From: Desulfobacteraceae bacterium
GTDB taxonomy: Bacteria > Desulfobacterota > Desulfobacteria > Desulfobacterales > SURF-7
DNA length: 38,068 nt
Assembly (NCBI GenBank): GCA_003599865.1
Contig: QZKS01000034.1
Coordinates: 1-38,068, forward strand
Reading direction: 5' to 3'
In this document: positions 26,358 through 34,239 of the stretch, piece by piece
Numbering within the stretch: the stretch's first letter is position 1
Layout of the letters: every line of letters begins with the position of its first letter
Notes under the pieces: model-generated
Told to the model about the DNA's origin: nothing
Database searches by the model: none
The model's input: the letters and a program-made list of their open reading frames with translations, nothing else
Program-made: the position numbers and the translations under genes

Positions 26358-26813
26358 TTATTTTTTTTCATCACCGGACTTAGTGAAAAAATTCATGAAG
26401 GATTGAAACTGCGGGTTGTCTTTCATCGGGTTGGCAGACATTCCGGGAAGGCCCATGCTCATATCGATCCATTTTTTAAACTGTTCTTCAAACAAGCCTT
26501 TGGCACGAATGTAATTCTGGATTGCCGGCTGAAAATATTTTTCAAAAAATTCTGCCAGCACATTATCTCCGTATTGGATAATCAGATGCAGCACCGGTGT
26601 CGGCAGCAGCGCATTTTTCTTTTTGGCTTCTTCCAGAATGATCTGGGTGAGGATAAAGTCGGTCACATCCTCATCGGTCTTGGCGTCCCTGACCTCGACC
26701 TGCATGCCTTCCCGGATCATGTCCCTAACCTGATTTAATGTGATATACCTGCTTTTTTCCGTGTCATACAATCGCCGGTTCGCATATTTTTTGATCATGA
26801 CCTTTTGAGGCAT
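26358..26813 (-). CDS. Polyhydroxyalkanoate synthesis regulator PhaR-like DNA-binding protein
   Basis: A 151-residue protein beginning IKKYANRRLYDTEKSRYITL, the signature of the PHA accumulation regulator DNA-binding domain, followed by VRDMIREG and DVTDFILTQIILEE (PHB-accumulation domain). The rest is helical and charged, with a Met/Asn/Phe-rich tail. In PHA producers PhaR represses phasin genes and binds polymer; many Deltaproteobacteria carry it without obvious PHA genes nearby, and none are seen in this window. GGGGAGAACAAA precedes the ATG. Confidence 0.85.
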   Translation of the reverse strand: MPQKVMIKKYANRRLYDTEKSRYITLNQVRDMIREGMQVEVRDAKTDEDVTDFILTQIILEEAKKKNALLPTPVLHLIIQYGDNVLAEFFEKYFQPAIQNYIRAKGLFEEQFKKWIDMSMGLPGMSANPMKDNPQFQSFMNFFTKSGDEKK

Positions 26814-26890
26814 TTTGTTCTCCCCGTGTTAGTTACTGATTTGAGATATCATACCGTTCCATTTCAAATCATGCAACAGGGTAATCAGCC

Positions 26891-27820
26891 TCATTTCCGA
26901 TCCAGAAATTGCCTGACCAGACGATCCCATGAAGATTCCGGAAGGTTTCCGTAGATATCGTTTCCCAATTGCCCGCCATCCGCAGTCAAGGGGCCGTATT
27001 CTTCTTCAACGACATGGTAGAGGGCATCAATTTCCGCTGCCAGAAAGGATTCCGCTTCGGTTCCGATCATCAGGGATTTCAAACTGTCTCTTACATTATC
27101 CGCATGGACTGTCATTACCCAGCCATCGGTATACGGGGAAATCCCGTCTTTTTTTTCACCGGACAGCATCTCCATATTCACTGCCGTGACCACCCCGGAA
27201 ACCGGCGATACCAGTGCTGCCTTGTTTTTTCCCCGCCGCAAGCAGATACTTTTATCCCCATGAGACACCACTTTCCCCATCAGCGGAGCCTTGATCTCAT
27301 CCGGAGGACCCAGCAAGCGCAGGGAAAAATCATCCAGGCCGATACGGACTTCAGCGCCCTCTTCCACCTTTACCCAGGCATGCCCGCGATGGAGATAATA
27401 CCCCTGGGGAATTTTGAACCCGTGAACGTCCAGCACCTCAACGGGCTCAATGACGGCATGCACCAGATGCCGGTCAACAAAATACTGATCAAAATCACAA
27501 TTCCCGCAGCGGTAATCATTGATGCAGTTCCGGTATTGAATCTTCCCCTTCATGGAGTGAAGACAGGGTCGATTTCCGGGAGGCCTTTCCTGCATTTTCT
27601 CTTTCCAGAAGACAATCCCGCTCCCCCTGCCTTTCAGCATTCGGCCCTGTTTTCGAAGCTTCCGGTTGTGATCCGCGATCCTTACCATGGCCTTGTCATA
27701 ATGGCAGGATGCACACTCGTAATCATATCGGCAACGTTTTTCCCGGACCACACCGGCCTGCATCCAGATGCATTCAGAATGCTGATCATTTACATATTGT
27801 CGGCTGATTGTACCCTTCAT
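26891..27820 (-). CDS. Cys-rich GcvH-like protein, copy 1
   Basis: A 309-residue protein with two parts. The N-terminal ~110 residues hold two four-Cys motifs with identical spacing CX12CX5CX2C, at C17/C30/C36/C39 and C86/C99/C105/C108, each ending in C-x-Y/F-D. The C-terminal ~170 residues resemble the H-protein of glycine cleavage: HRGHAWVKVEEGAEVRIGL, LMGKVV, then SPVSGVVTAVN and DGWVMTV. A Lys (about K198) falls near the lipoylation position, but the usual ESVKA context is absent. GGAGGGAAAG precedes the ATG. It lies 51 nt after copy 2 and is likely cotranscribed. It is not an ordinary GcvH (~130 residues); its function is unknown, perhaps Fe-S or zinc binding plus a lipoyl-type domain. 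Confidence 0.75.
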   Translation of the reverse strand: MKGTISRQYVNDQHSECIWMQAGVVREKRCRYDYECASCHYDKAMVRIADHNRKLRKQGRMLKGRGSGIVFWKEKMQERPPGNRPCLHSMKGKIQYRNCINDYRCGNCDFDQYFVDRHLVHAVIEPVEVLDVHGFKIPQGYYLHRGHAWVKVEEGAEVRIGLDDFSLRLLGPPDEIKAPLMGKVVSHGDKSICLRRGKNKAALVSPVSGVVTAVNMEMLSGEKKDGISPYTDGWVMTVHADNVRDSLKSLMIGTEAESFLAAEIDALYHVVEEEYGPLTADGGQLGNDIYGNLPESSWDRLVRQFLDRK

Positions 27821-27871
27821 CTTTCCCTCCTGAAAAGGTCCCGGCGATTCATCATGAAAAATCCTGGTCGA

Positions 27872-28870
27872 TCAGGTCTTCAAGAATGTCCTGACAAGAT
27901 TTGACCATCCCAGTTGAGGCAACGCGCCAAAAATATCATTTGTCAGATAACCGCCGTCTGCAGCAAGAGGTCCGGCCACGTCTTCGATCATCTCTTCCAG
28001 GGTGTTGATTTCCGCGTTCATCCAATCCAGGCTTTCCGTATCTTTCATCAGCTTTTTCATGGTGCTGCCGACATCCGGCGTTCTTACGGTAAACAGCCAG
28101 CCGTCTGCAAACGGTTCCTGGTTTGCCGTTTCAGGATTTTCTCTGACTTTTGGATTGACTTCCGTAATCACTCCACCGATGGGAGAAAGAACATCCGCCA
28201 GGTTGTCTTTCCGTTTGATACCCCAGCCCGGAACACCTTGATCCAGCTCCTTTCCCATCAAGGGCAAGTCAAAACCATCCGCCTTTCCAAAGAGCTTCAT
28301 GGAAAAATCGTCCAGCCCGACCCGGATAAAACCGCCGCTTTCAATTCTGGCCCAGGTGTGTCCATGATGAAAAGAATAGCCGACCGGAAGCCGGAATCCC
28401 CGGATTTCATTCATCTCAAAAGGCCTGCTGCCGGTTCTTGATGACAGGATATCTTCAAAGTACTGGTCAAAATCACACGTACTGCATTGATAATCATAAG
28501 CACAAGCCCGATTCTCCATGCGATGTGTCAGGCTGTGCCGGCAGATCCGGGCAAGAGATGGTCTCCTGCGCATGGCATCCTGCCAGCTGATCTGATTTCC
28601 CTTGCCGACTTTGGTCTGCATTCCCAGGTCATATTTGCAGGAGGTACAGTCATAATAGTTGTTGCAGCTTTTGAATTTTACTGCGCCGGACTGCATCCAG
28701 ATACAGGGGTTTTGGTCTTTGGCCTTCTTGTCAGGTGAAATCATCCAGACCTGGCCACCCAGAACCGCTGCATTGCCGATTCCATTTTTCAGATCCGACT
28801 GCATCCCTTTGGTATAGGTTGAACCATATCCCACGCTGCTTCGCTGTTTATCCTTTTTCTCCTGTGTCAT
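27872..28870 (-). CDS. Cys-rich GcvH-like protein, copy 2
   Basis: Paralogue of the downstream gene, 332 residues from ATG 28870 (GGAG 8 nt upstream; an in-frame ATG at 28918 lacks a ribosome site). A ~50-residue polar N-terminal extension precedes two four-Cys motifs of the same spacing CX12CX5CX2C, at C56/C69/C75/C78 and C110/C123/C129/C132. The second runs into CDFDQYF, exactly as in copy 1. The GcvH-like part shows HHGHTWARIESGG, SPIGGVITEVN and DGWLFTV. Where the lipoyl Lys is expected the sequence is KRKDNLADV, so lipoylation is doubtful. A promoter with an overlapping inverted repeat lies about 250 bp upstream. Confidence 0.75.
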   Translation of the reverse strand: MTQEKKDKQRSSVGYGSTYTKGMQSDLKNGIGNAAVLGGQVWMISPDKKAKDQNPCIWMQSGAVKFKSCNNYYDCTSCKYDLGMQTKVGKGNQISWQDAMRRRPSLARICRHSLTHRMENRACAYDYQCSTCDFDQYFEDILSSRTGSRPFEMNEIRGFRLPVGYSFHHGHTWARIESGGFIRVGLDDFSMKLFGKADGFDLPLMGKELDQGVPGWGIKRKDNLADVLSPIGGVITEVNPKVRENPETANQEPFADGWLFTVRTPDVGSTMKKLMKDTESLDWMNAEINTLEEMIEDVAGPLAADGGYLTNDIFGALPQLGWSNLVRTFLKT

Positions 28871-29110
28871 TTCCCGGCTCCTTTTTTTGGTTTTGTATGT
28901 GTATTGGATGATTTCCATTTTCTTTTTTACACATGGAATAGAGCAAGGGGTGTGCCACCGCCGGAAGACATTGCTGCTTCTTAGGCATAAAAGATTGAAT
29001 TTAAAAAATGATTGAACAATTCAACGCCGGCAGGCGTCAATCCTGATGCGCTGATAAGGGTGCTGGAATATCCGGCAGAACTTTTTTCCGGCCATCATGC
29101 ATTTGGATTG

Positions 29111-29148
29111 GTTATCTGTATTATATAATTATTTAAACCAGATAACAA
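29111..29148 (-). promoter_or_regulatory. Promoter with overlapping operator-like inverted repeat (GcvH-like operon)
   Basis: On the minus strand TTGTTA (29143-29148), a 17-bp spacer and a perfect TATAAT (29120-29125) form a sigma70-type promoter. An inverted repeat GTTATCTG (29111-29118) / CAGATAAC (29139-29146) brackets the -10, as expected of a repressor operator. It directs the two GcvH-like genes. Confidence 0.5.
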
Positions 29149-29209
29149 CATGTCGAAATATCCGGCATCGCCGTCTGATAATCCGACACCTGATTGTTGC
29201 ATTCACCAT

Positions 29210-29243
29210 AAAAAAAGCCGGATCAAAATAACCCGGCTTTTCG
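29210..29243 (-). terminator. Intrinsic terminator of the second metF
   Basis: AAAAGCCGG (29213-29221) pairs with CCGGCTTTT (29233-29241), with an 11-nt loop. On the minus strand the hairpin is followed by a run of seven T. It lies about 40 nt after the stop of the MetF homologue. Confidence 0.85.
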
Positions 29244-29278
29244 ATATTTGCAGATTCGTTCAGGATGTAAACAAAGGA

Positions 29279-30154
29279 TTATACGCCCATGCCTCCCAGA
29301 ATTTCAGGAAGCCGATCTTCCCAGCCAATCGTCACAATGTGAACGCCGTTGAATTGATTGAGCCGCAGGTCCTTAACCAGCTCGGATGCAATGGTGATAC
29401 ACTCCCGAACCTTATCACCCGCGTTCTGTATGCGATTGATCAAATCATCCGTGATCATCACGCTCTTGACGTTACGGGCCATATATCGCACCATGCCCAA
29501 AGATTTCAGAAGCAGCACAGTCGGAATAATTTTAACGTCGAATTTGGAGGCTTTTTCCATGAACGGATGCAACGCATCCATATGAAAAACAGGAGGCGTA
29601 ATGAAAAATTCCGCCCCTGCCTCAATCTTCTGCTCCATTTCATGGATCTCCCGATCCAGGTCTTCTCCGCTTAAAAAAGCATTCACCGTGGAACCAACCG
29701 TAAAATCGGTGGAGCCGGCCAGTTCAATTCCTGCCATATCTTTTCCGGCCTGCAGAGACTGGATCATTTTCAGCATCTCCGGCAAATTGATATCATATAC
29801 CGCCTTAGCTTCATGATGATCGCCAAAGCTGGGATCTTCCCCGGCAACCGCCATAACATTTTGAATACCACAGGCCTGCGCCGCCAGCAAATCCGCCTGA
29901 AGAGCAATCCTGTTTCGGTCGCGGCAATTTGCCTGCATAACCGTCTCCATCCCCTTATTCCGGAGAACCATTGCACCGCCTAGTGAACTCATGCGCATCA
30001 CGGCATTGCTCATTTCCGGAACAACGAATGCATCAACTGCCCCCTTAACTTTTGTGGCCTTTTGTACCATCTGAGATACATCCACACCTTTGGGAGGTTC
30101 CATTTCTGCCAGTATAACGAACTTTCCAGCATTCAACTTACTTTTCAAACTCAT
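29279..30154 (-). CDS. Second methylenetetrahydrofolate reductase (MetF) homologue
   Basis: A 291-residue MTHFR-family TIM-barrel protein. The start is ATG 30154, with GGAGG 5 nt upstream; an upstream in-frame Met lacks this site. It shares landmarks with the operon MetF (VILAEMEPPKGVD with the N-terminal Glu, MQANCRDRNRIALQAD, MAVAGEDPSFGD) but is clearly divergent and stands alone, with its own promoter and terminator and no MetV partner next to it. It may be the methionine-synthesis enzyme, a stress- or substrate-specific isoform, or a partner of another Hdr complex; the sequence alone does not decide. Confidence 0.88.
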   Translation of the reverse strand: MSLKSKLNAGKFVILAEMEPPKGVDVSQMVQKATKVKGAVDAFVVPEMSNAVMRMSSLGGAMVLRNKGMETVMQANCRDRNRIALQADLLAAQACGIQNVMAVAGEDPSFGDHHEAKAVYDINLPEMLKMIQSLQAGKDMAGIELAGSTDFTVGSTVNAFLSGEDLDREIHEMEQKIEAGAEFFITPPVFHMDALHPFMEKASKFDVKIIPTVLLLKSLGMVRYMARNVKSVMITDDLINRIQNAGDKVRECITIASELVKDLRLNQFNGVHIVTIGWEDRLPEILGGMGV

Positions 30155-30336
30155 ATATTCCTCCATTATCAAGTTAACCGACCGGTAAGAGGGCACTATG
30201 AAACCACCGGCCCCAAAAACAGAATAGTTCGTTTTTTCATGATCATCACTGAATAACGGTAATCAGAAACACATTGCCTGACTGAAAAAAATATGAATCA
30301 TGTTTTCCGCCGGTTTTTACCGGCAATATTTTTTTA

Positions 30337-30366
30337 TTGATAACGTATCGCCTTTTATAGTGTCAA
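30337..30366 (-). promoter_or_regulatory. Candidate promoter of the second metF
   Basis: On the minus strand a perfect -35 TTGACA (30361-30366) and a TATCAA at 30337-30342, with an 18-bp spacer. This would give a leader of roughly 175 nt that includes the GCCGGT/ACCGGC hairpin. Confidence 0.35.
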
Positions 30367-30451
30367 CTTAAAAAAAGACCGGTATTCATGGCAAGTTCAA
30401 ACAAAAACATCCCGATATCAATATGGATCGAATAATAAATCGAAAAAATTG

Positions 30452-30480
30452 TTTACAAAAATAATTAGTTTTTATATAAA
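30452..30480 (+). promoter_or_regulatory. Candidate promoter of the pentapeptide-repeat membrane protein
   Basis: TTTACA at 30452-30457 and TATAAA at 30475-30480 with an ideal 17-bp spacer, each one mismatch from consensus, in a strongly AT-rich setting. The implied leader is about 200 nt and includes the hairpin at 30528-30545. Confidence 0.5.
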
Positions 30481-30686
30481 AATTTACTTTAGTTAAGTAT
30501 ATTTTTACGTTTTGTGCGGAATCGGTCCCTGAAATCTATTTCAGGTAATATATAACATTAAAATTGTTTTTTTGTGCATAAAATTTATTGGAATAAAACT
30601 GGGACAAAAAACTTTTTTTTCCAGGTTCCTCCATTCTGATTCGAATCATTTTTATGCACTATTTTCAGTAGATCAAAGGGGTTCTC

Positions 30687-32078
30687 ATGGGAAAAAAAGA
30701 TCTTTTAAAATCAACCACCAAAAATAAAAAAGAACAAAAAAAGAAAACGGCAGCGCCCAAAAAAACAGCCGCCAAACAAGCAGCCCCCGCAAAAGGGACA
30801 GTTGAAAAAAAAGCCTCGCCGGAAAACCTCACAGGCACGGCTTTGCTTCTTCAGCAGTTCGATGCCTGGAAACCTGCGAAATTATTTGCCGTAACACCAG
30901 ACAAGGAAAATGAAAAAAGATATACGTCCCCCCCGTTTTATCCGGAAAAATCCAAAACAGAGATTGATGAGATTCAAAAACTGCTTGCTTTAAAATTTGA
31001 TATCCAGGAAATCCTCAAAAAAGGTGAAAAAGCGGCAGCAGAAAAGGCAGCGGCAGAGAAAGCAGCAGCGGAAAAAGCGGCGGCAGAGAAAGCAGCGGCA
31101 GAAAAAGCAGCAGCGGAAAAGGCAGCGGCAGAAAAAGCAGCAGCAGAGAAAGCGGCAGCAGAAAAAGCGGCAGCAGAAAAAGCGGCAGCGGAAAAAGCGG
31201 CAGCGGAAAAAGCAGCGGCAGAAAAGGCAGCGGCAGAAAAAGCGGCAGCAGAAAAGGCGGCAGCAGAGAAAGCAGCGACAGAGAAAGCGGCAGCGGAAAA
31301 GGCGGCGGCAGAAAAGGCAGTGGCAGAAAAAGCAGCAGCGGAAAAAGCAGCGGCAGAGAAAGCGGCAGCAGAAAAAGCAGCAGCAGAGAAAGCGGCAGCG
31401 GAAAAAACGGCAGCAGCAAAGGCGGCGGCAGCAAAGGCAGCGACAGTAGAAAAAATAGCAGCGGCCCCCGTGATTGAGGCACCAGCTATCGTCCATGCTG
31501 AGATGAAACCAGAGCCGGATCCACTCAAAAAGATCCTGACAGTCATCGCTGCATTTCTTGTCATCGTCTTTATACCCATAATCATTGCAAGCTTTCTGAA
31601 TACAACCAACTATTATCTTAAGGCAACAGACGGTGCCCTTGAGCTTTGGCAGGGAGACTTTGCCCCTCTGGGAAAAAATATTGTACTGTCCATGCCGGGA
31701 GCCGTTCCGCCGGAAACCATAGAGGAAGTATATTGCAAAAAAGATGTTTTCCCGATTGTTGCCGGCTATCTTCTGGACAAAGCAGACACCCTTATTGAAA
31801 TGGAAGGATTACCCGATTTTCAGCATATTCAATCCACCCTGCAAGAGGCGAGAGCGTATGCAATTGAAAAACCCATGAGCGCCCAAATTGATAACCGTAT
31901 GACCAAAATTGAGTTCATGAATCTTCTGTATAAGGCAGATGTTGAATTGAATTCATCATCCGTGGACGGCAAAGCTGCTGCAATCGCCTATCTGGAAAAA
32001 GCGGCCCTGCTTGACCTGGATGTGCATGAAGCGGAAATGGTGGCCCGGAAAATCAAAACCCTTCAGCCTGAAAAATAG
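30687..32078 (+). CDS. Membrane protein with long EKAAA pentapeptide-repeat helix
   Basis: A 463-residue protein I do not recognise as a named family. AAAGGGG precedes the ATG. Residues 1-45 are Lys/Ala/Pro-rich, histone-H1-like. Residues 114-243 consist of 26 consecutive pentapeptides EKAAA with four variant units (an AAT, an AVA and terminal TAA/AK forms), predicting one long charged alpha helix. One membrane helix follows at about 282-304 ([19 protein letters not shown]). There is no N-terminal signal, so the repeat is most simply cytoplasmic and the ~160-residue C-terminal domain periplasmic. That domain begins [23 protein letters not shown] and ends in TPR-like helices. The repeat resembles the TolA helix in composition but has the opposite layout. 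It is a lone gene bounded by terminators. Confidence 0.8.
   Translation: MGKKDLLKSTTKNKKEQKKKTAAPKKTAAKQAAPAKGTVEKKASPENLTGTALLLQQFDAWKPAKLFAVTPDKENEKRYTSPPFYPEKSKTEIDEIQKLLALKFDIQEILKKGEKAAAEKAAAEKAAAEKAAAEKAAAEKAAAEKAAAEKAAAEKAAAEKAAAEKAAAEKAAAEKAAAEKAAAEKAAAEKAAAEKAATEKAAAEKAAAEKAVAEKAAAEKAAAEKAAAEKAAAEKAAAEKTAAAKAAAAKAATVEKIAAAPVIEAPAIVHAEMKPEPDPLKKILTVIAAFLVIVFIPIIIASFLNTTNYYLKATDGALELWQGDFAPLGKNIVLSMPGAVPPETIEEVYCKKDVFPIVAGYLLDKADTLIEMEGLPDFQHIQSTLQEARAYAIEKPMSAQIDNRMTKIEFMNLLYKADVELNSSSVDGKAAAIAYLEKAALLDLDVHEAEMVARKIKTLQPEK
31026..31415 (+). repeat. 26-unit 15-bp tandem coding repeat (EKAAA)
   Basis: 390 bp of in-frame 15-bp units, consensus gaaaargcrgcrgca-like, with frequent synonymous changes (GAA/GAG-neutral third positions, GCA/GCG alternation) but an almost invariant protein. 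Length variation by slippage is likely between strains. Long shadow frames on the other strand are by-products of the periodicity. Confidence 0.95.
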
Positions 32079-32103
32079 CGAAACAGACAAGACTGATCAT
32101 AAA

Positions 32104-32147
32104 AAAAGAGCGGAGAATATTTTTTAATGAATTTTCTCCGCTCTTTT
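32104..32147. terminator. Bidirectional intrinsic terminator
   Basis: A 14-bp perfect stem AAAAGAGCGGAGAA (32104-32117) / TTCTCCGCTCTTTT (32134-32147), with a T-run on plus and seven T on minus. It separates the convergent repeat-protein gene and the peptide transporter operon and can stop both. Confidence 0.9.
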
Positions 32148-32214
32148 CATGCCGTATCCCTGGAACAGCGACCAGCCATTCAGAATTTTTCGTTCAGGTC
32201 ATTTCTATCTCTTA

Positions 32215-33210
32215 TTAGAATTTTAATTCACCGGCAAAATGGCAGGCCACAAGATGCTGTTTTGTGACCATACCGGATTGAAAGGCTTCCAGTTTCGGTT
32301 CCTCAATCCTGCATTTTTCAACGGAAAAAGGGCATCTGGTATGAAACCGACAGCCAAGAGGTGGCGTGATCGGTGACGGGACATCACCGGTAATAATCTT
32401 CTTTTTTCGTCTGATACGGGGATCCGGTATCGGAATCGCTGATATCAAAGCCTGCGTATAGGGATGAAGCGGATTTTCATAGATGGAATCCGCATCCGTA
32501 TATTCTACAATTTTCCCCAGATACATCACCGCTACCCAATCCGATATATGCTTGACCACCGAAAGATCATGGGCGATAAAAAGATAAGTCAGCTTCATTT
32601 CATTCTGAAGGTCGAGAAGAAGATTCAGGACCTGGGATTGAATGGAAACATCCAATGCGGAAACAGGCTCATCACAGATGATCAGACTCGGTTTCAATGC
32701 AATCGCCCTAGCAATCCCGATTCTCTGCCTTTGTCCGCCGCTGAACTCGTGTGGATAGCGACCGGAAGCATTTCCGGGAAGCCCTACTTTTTCCAGCAGA
32801 CCGGCCACTTCCTTTTTTCTGTTTTCGGGTGAATGAGTCCTATGGATAATAAAAGGTTCTTCGATGATCTCCCCCACAGTGTGGCGTGAATTCAAGGATT
32901 CAAAGGGATCCTGAAATATCATCTGCATGGTCTTTCGCAGATCTCTCATCTGTTTCCTGTCAACATTCTTCAGATTTTTACCATCAATTATGACATCCCC
33001 GTCTGTCGGCTTATAAAGCCGCATGATGGTTCTTCCGACAGTGGTTTTCCCGCACCCGGATTCCCCAACCAGCCCAACGGTTTCCCCTGTTTTTATGGAA
33101 AAAGAAATATCGTCTACGGCATGAACCACACCTGTTTGACGTTTCCATATCCCGCTTTTTACCGGGAAATACATTTTTAAATTTCTGACCTCAAGAAGAT
33201 TATCCGTCAT
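32215..33210 (-). CDS. Peptide ABC transporter ATP-binding protein (OppF/DppF type)
   Basis: 331-residue cytoplasmic ATPase. The start is ATG 33210, overlapping the previous stop (ATGA); upstream in-frame codons run into the neighbouring gene. Walker A is GESGCGKTT, the ABC signature SGGQRQRIGIARAIAL and Walker B LIICDEPVSALD. A C-terminal oligopeptide-transporter domain carries GCRFHTRCP and ACH cysteines, as in OppD/OppF, where the region can bind an Fe-S cluster. It is the last gene of the transporter operon. Together with the next gene it corresponds to the two halves of the fused E. coli YejF. Confidence 0.93.
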   Translation of the reverse strand: MTDNLLEVRNLKMYFPVKSGIWKRQTGVVHAVDDISFSIKTGETVGLVGESGCGKTTVGRTIMRLYKPTDGDVIIDGKNLKNVDRKQMRDLRKTMQMIFQDPFESLNSRHTVGEIIEEPFIIHRTHSPENRKKEVAGLLEKVGLPGNASGRYPHEFSGGQRQRIGIARAIALKPSLIICDEPVSALDVSIQSQVLNLLLDLQNEMKLTYLFIAHDLSVVKHISDWVAVMYLGKIVEYTDADSIYENPLHPYTQALISAIPIPDPRIRRKKKIITGDVPSPITPPLGCRFHTRCPFSVEKCRIEEPKLEAFQSGMVTKQHLVACHFAGELKF

Positions 33211-34229
33211 GATGATACGGGGTTTCCCTGCTCCTTTCCGGATTGTCCGGCTGCATGCAGGTAACAAGCGGCAGAATGGTTCTCACCAACCGGGATCATA
33301 TCCGGCGGTTCGGTTTTACAGATATTCATTACTTCCGGACAACGGTTTTGAAACCGGCATCCCTGCGGCAGTTCGTGTAATGACGGGACCATGCCTCTGA
33401 TGATCGGCAATCGCGTCTTCCTTGGTATTTCCAATCGCGGGATGGATGACAACAGCCCTCGGGTATAGGGATGTGCCGGGTTTTCAAAAAGGGAAAGAAC
33501 GGGCGCTGTTTCCGCCACCTTTCCGGCATACATTACCAAAACATCATCACAGATCTCCGCGATCACACCCAGATCATGAGTGATCAAAATCACCGACATA
33601 TTGATTTCCTTCTGGAGCCGGGCTATCAGGTCCAGAATCTGGGCCTGTATCGTCACATCCAAAGCGGTCGTCGGTTCGTCGGCGATCAAAACATCAGGCC
33701 TGCATGCAAGGGCCATGGCGATCATGACACGCTGGCGCATCCCTCCGGATATCTGATGGGGATATTCGTGTATCCGCTTATCCGGATCGGAAATCCCCAC
33801 ATCCTTCAGCGCCTGGATGATCTTTTTCCGAGTTTCCGGTTTCCCCATTTTCGGGAAATGCAGTTGAAACACCTCTTCGATCTGCCTGCCGATCCTGTGA
33901 ACCGGGTTTAGGGCAGTCATGGGTTCCTGGAAGATCATGGAAATTTTTTTGCCCCGAATCCTTCTCATCTCCGTTGCGGATATTCCGGCAAGATCCTCCC
34001 CATAAAAGAGAATTTTACCGGCCTCAATCACGCCGGAAGGCTTGGGAAGCAAGCGCATGATGGACAAGGCGGTAACGCTTTTGCCGCAACCGGACTCCCC
34101 GACCACGCCAAGGGTTCTGCCTTTGGCAACCGTAAAGCTGACCTGATCAACCGCCCGTATCCTTCCTGCTTCCGTATCAAAAGAGGTGACCAGATTGTCT
34201 ATCTCAAGAATAATGTCCCGGCTCAACAA
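33207..34229 (-). CDS. Peptide ABC transporter ATP-binding protein (OppD/DppD type)
   Basis: 340-residue ATPase. The start is TTG 34229 with AGGA 6 nt upstream, 10 nt after the substrate-binding gene. Walker A is [19 protein letters not shown], the signature [15 protein letters not shown], and Walker [13 protein letters not shown]; the C-terminal domain has GCRFQNRCP and a final Cys. It overlaps the OppF-type gene by 4 nt. The heterodimer of the two would energise the YejB-YejE permease. Confidence 0.93.
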   Translation of the reverse strand: MLSRDIILEIDNLVTSFDTEAGRIRAVDQVSFTVAKGRTLGVVGESGCGKSVTALSIMRLLPKPSGVIEAGKILFYGEDLAGISATEMRRIRGKKISMIFQEPMTALNPVHRIGRQIEEVFQLHFPKMGKPETRKKIIQALKDVGISDPDKRIHEYPHQISGGMRQRVMIAMALACRPDVLIADEPTTALDVTIQAQILDLIARLQKEINMSVILITHDLGVIAEICDDVLVMYAGKVAETAPVLSLFENPAHPYTRGLLSSIPRLEIPRKTRLPIIRGMVPSLHELPQGCRFQNRCPEVMNICKTEPPDMIPVGENHSAACYLHAAGQSGKEQGNPVSS

Positions 34230-34239
34230 TTCGCTTCCT

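Larger units (their letters stand above)
28871..29278. other. Leader and intergenic region upstream of GcvH-like copy 2
   Basis: A 408-bp gap without a supported gene. It holds the terminator of metF2 at its right end, a minus-strand promoter near 29120-29148 and then about 240 nt of probable leader. The leader can form small hairpins, for example ACGCC-TGCC-GGCGT and TTGAA-TTG-TTCAA next to each other near 29010-29040. An 11-bp direct repeat AATATCCGGCA occurs at 29067-29077 and 29157-29167. No known riboswitch class was recognised. Confidence 0.5.
30155..30686. other. AT-rich divergent region between metF2 and the pentapeptide-repeat protein
   Basis: A 532-bp gap with no supported gene. 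It contains divergent promoter candidates (listed separately), a GCCGGT-TTTT-ACCGGC hairpin at 30309-30324 followed on plus by a T-run (a possible plus-strand terminator with no evident gene before it), and a perfect 8-bp hairpin CCTGAAAT-CT-ATTTCAGG at 30528-30545 in the leader of the plus gene. No riboswitch was recognised in the metF2 leader. Confidence 0.55.

Noticed and set aside
26969-27904. 311-residue plus-strand frame opposite GcvH-like copy 1
   Set aside because: Antisense shadow of a gene with Cys motifs, a paralogue next door and a good ribosome site.
30155-30330. A riboswitch (SAM, cobalamin or THF) in the leader of the second metF
   Set aside because: Only simple hairpins are visible; no conserved core of a known class could be recognised by eye.
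30974-31609. Long minus-strand frames across the repeat (Phe-Ser-Ala and Leu/Pro-rich proteins)
   Set aside because: They are by-products of the 15-bp periodicity; no start signals, and the plus frame has a Shine-Dalgarno, TM and flanking unique domains.
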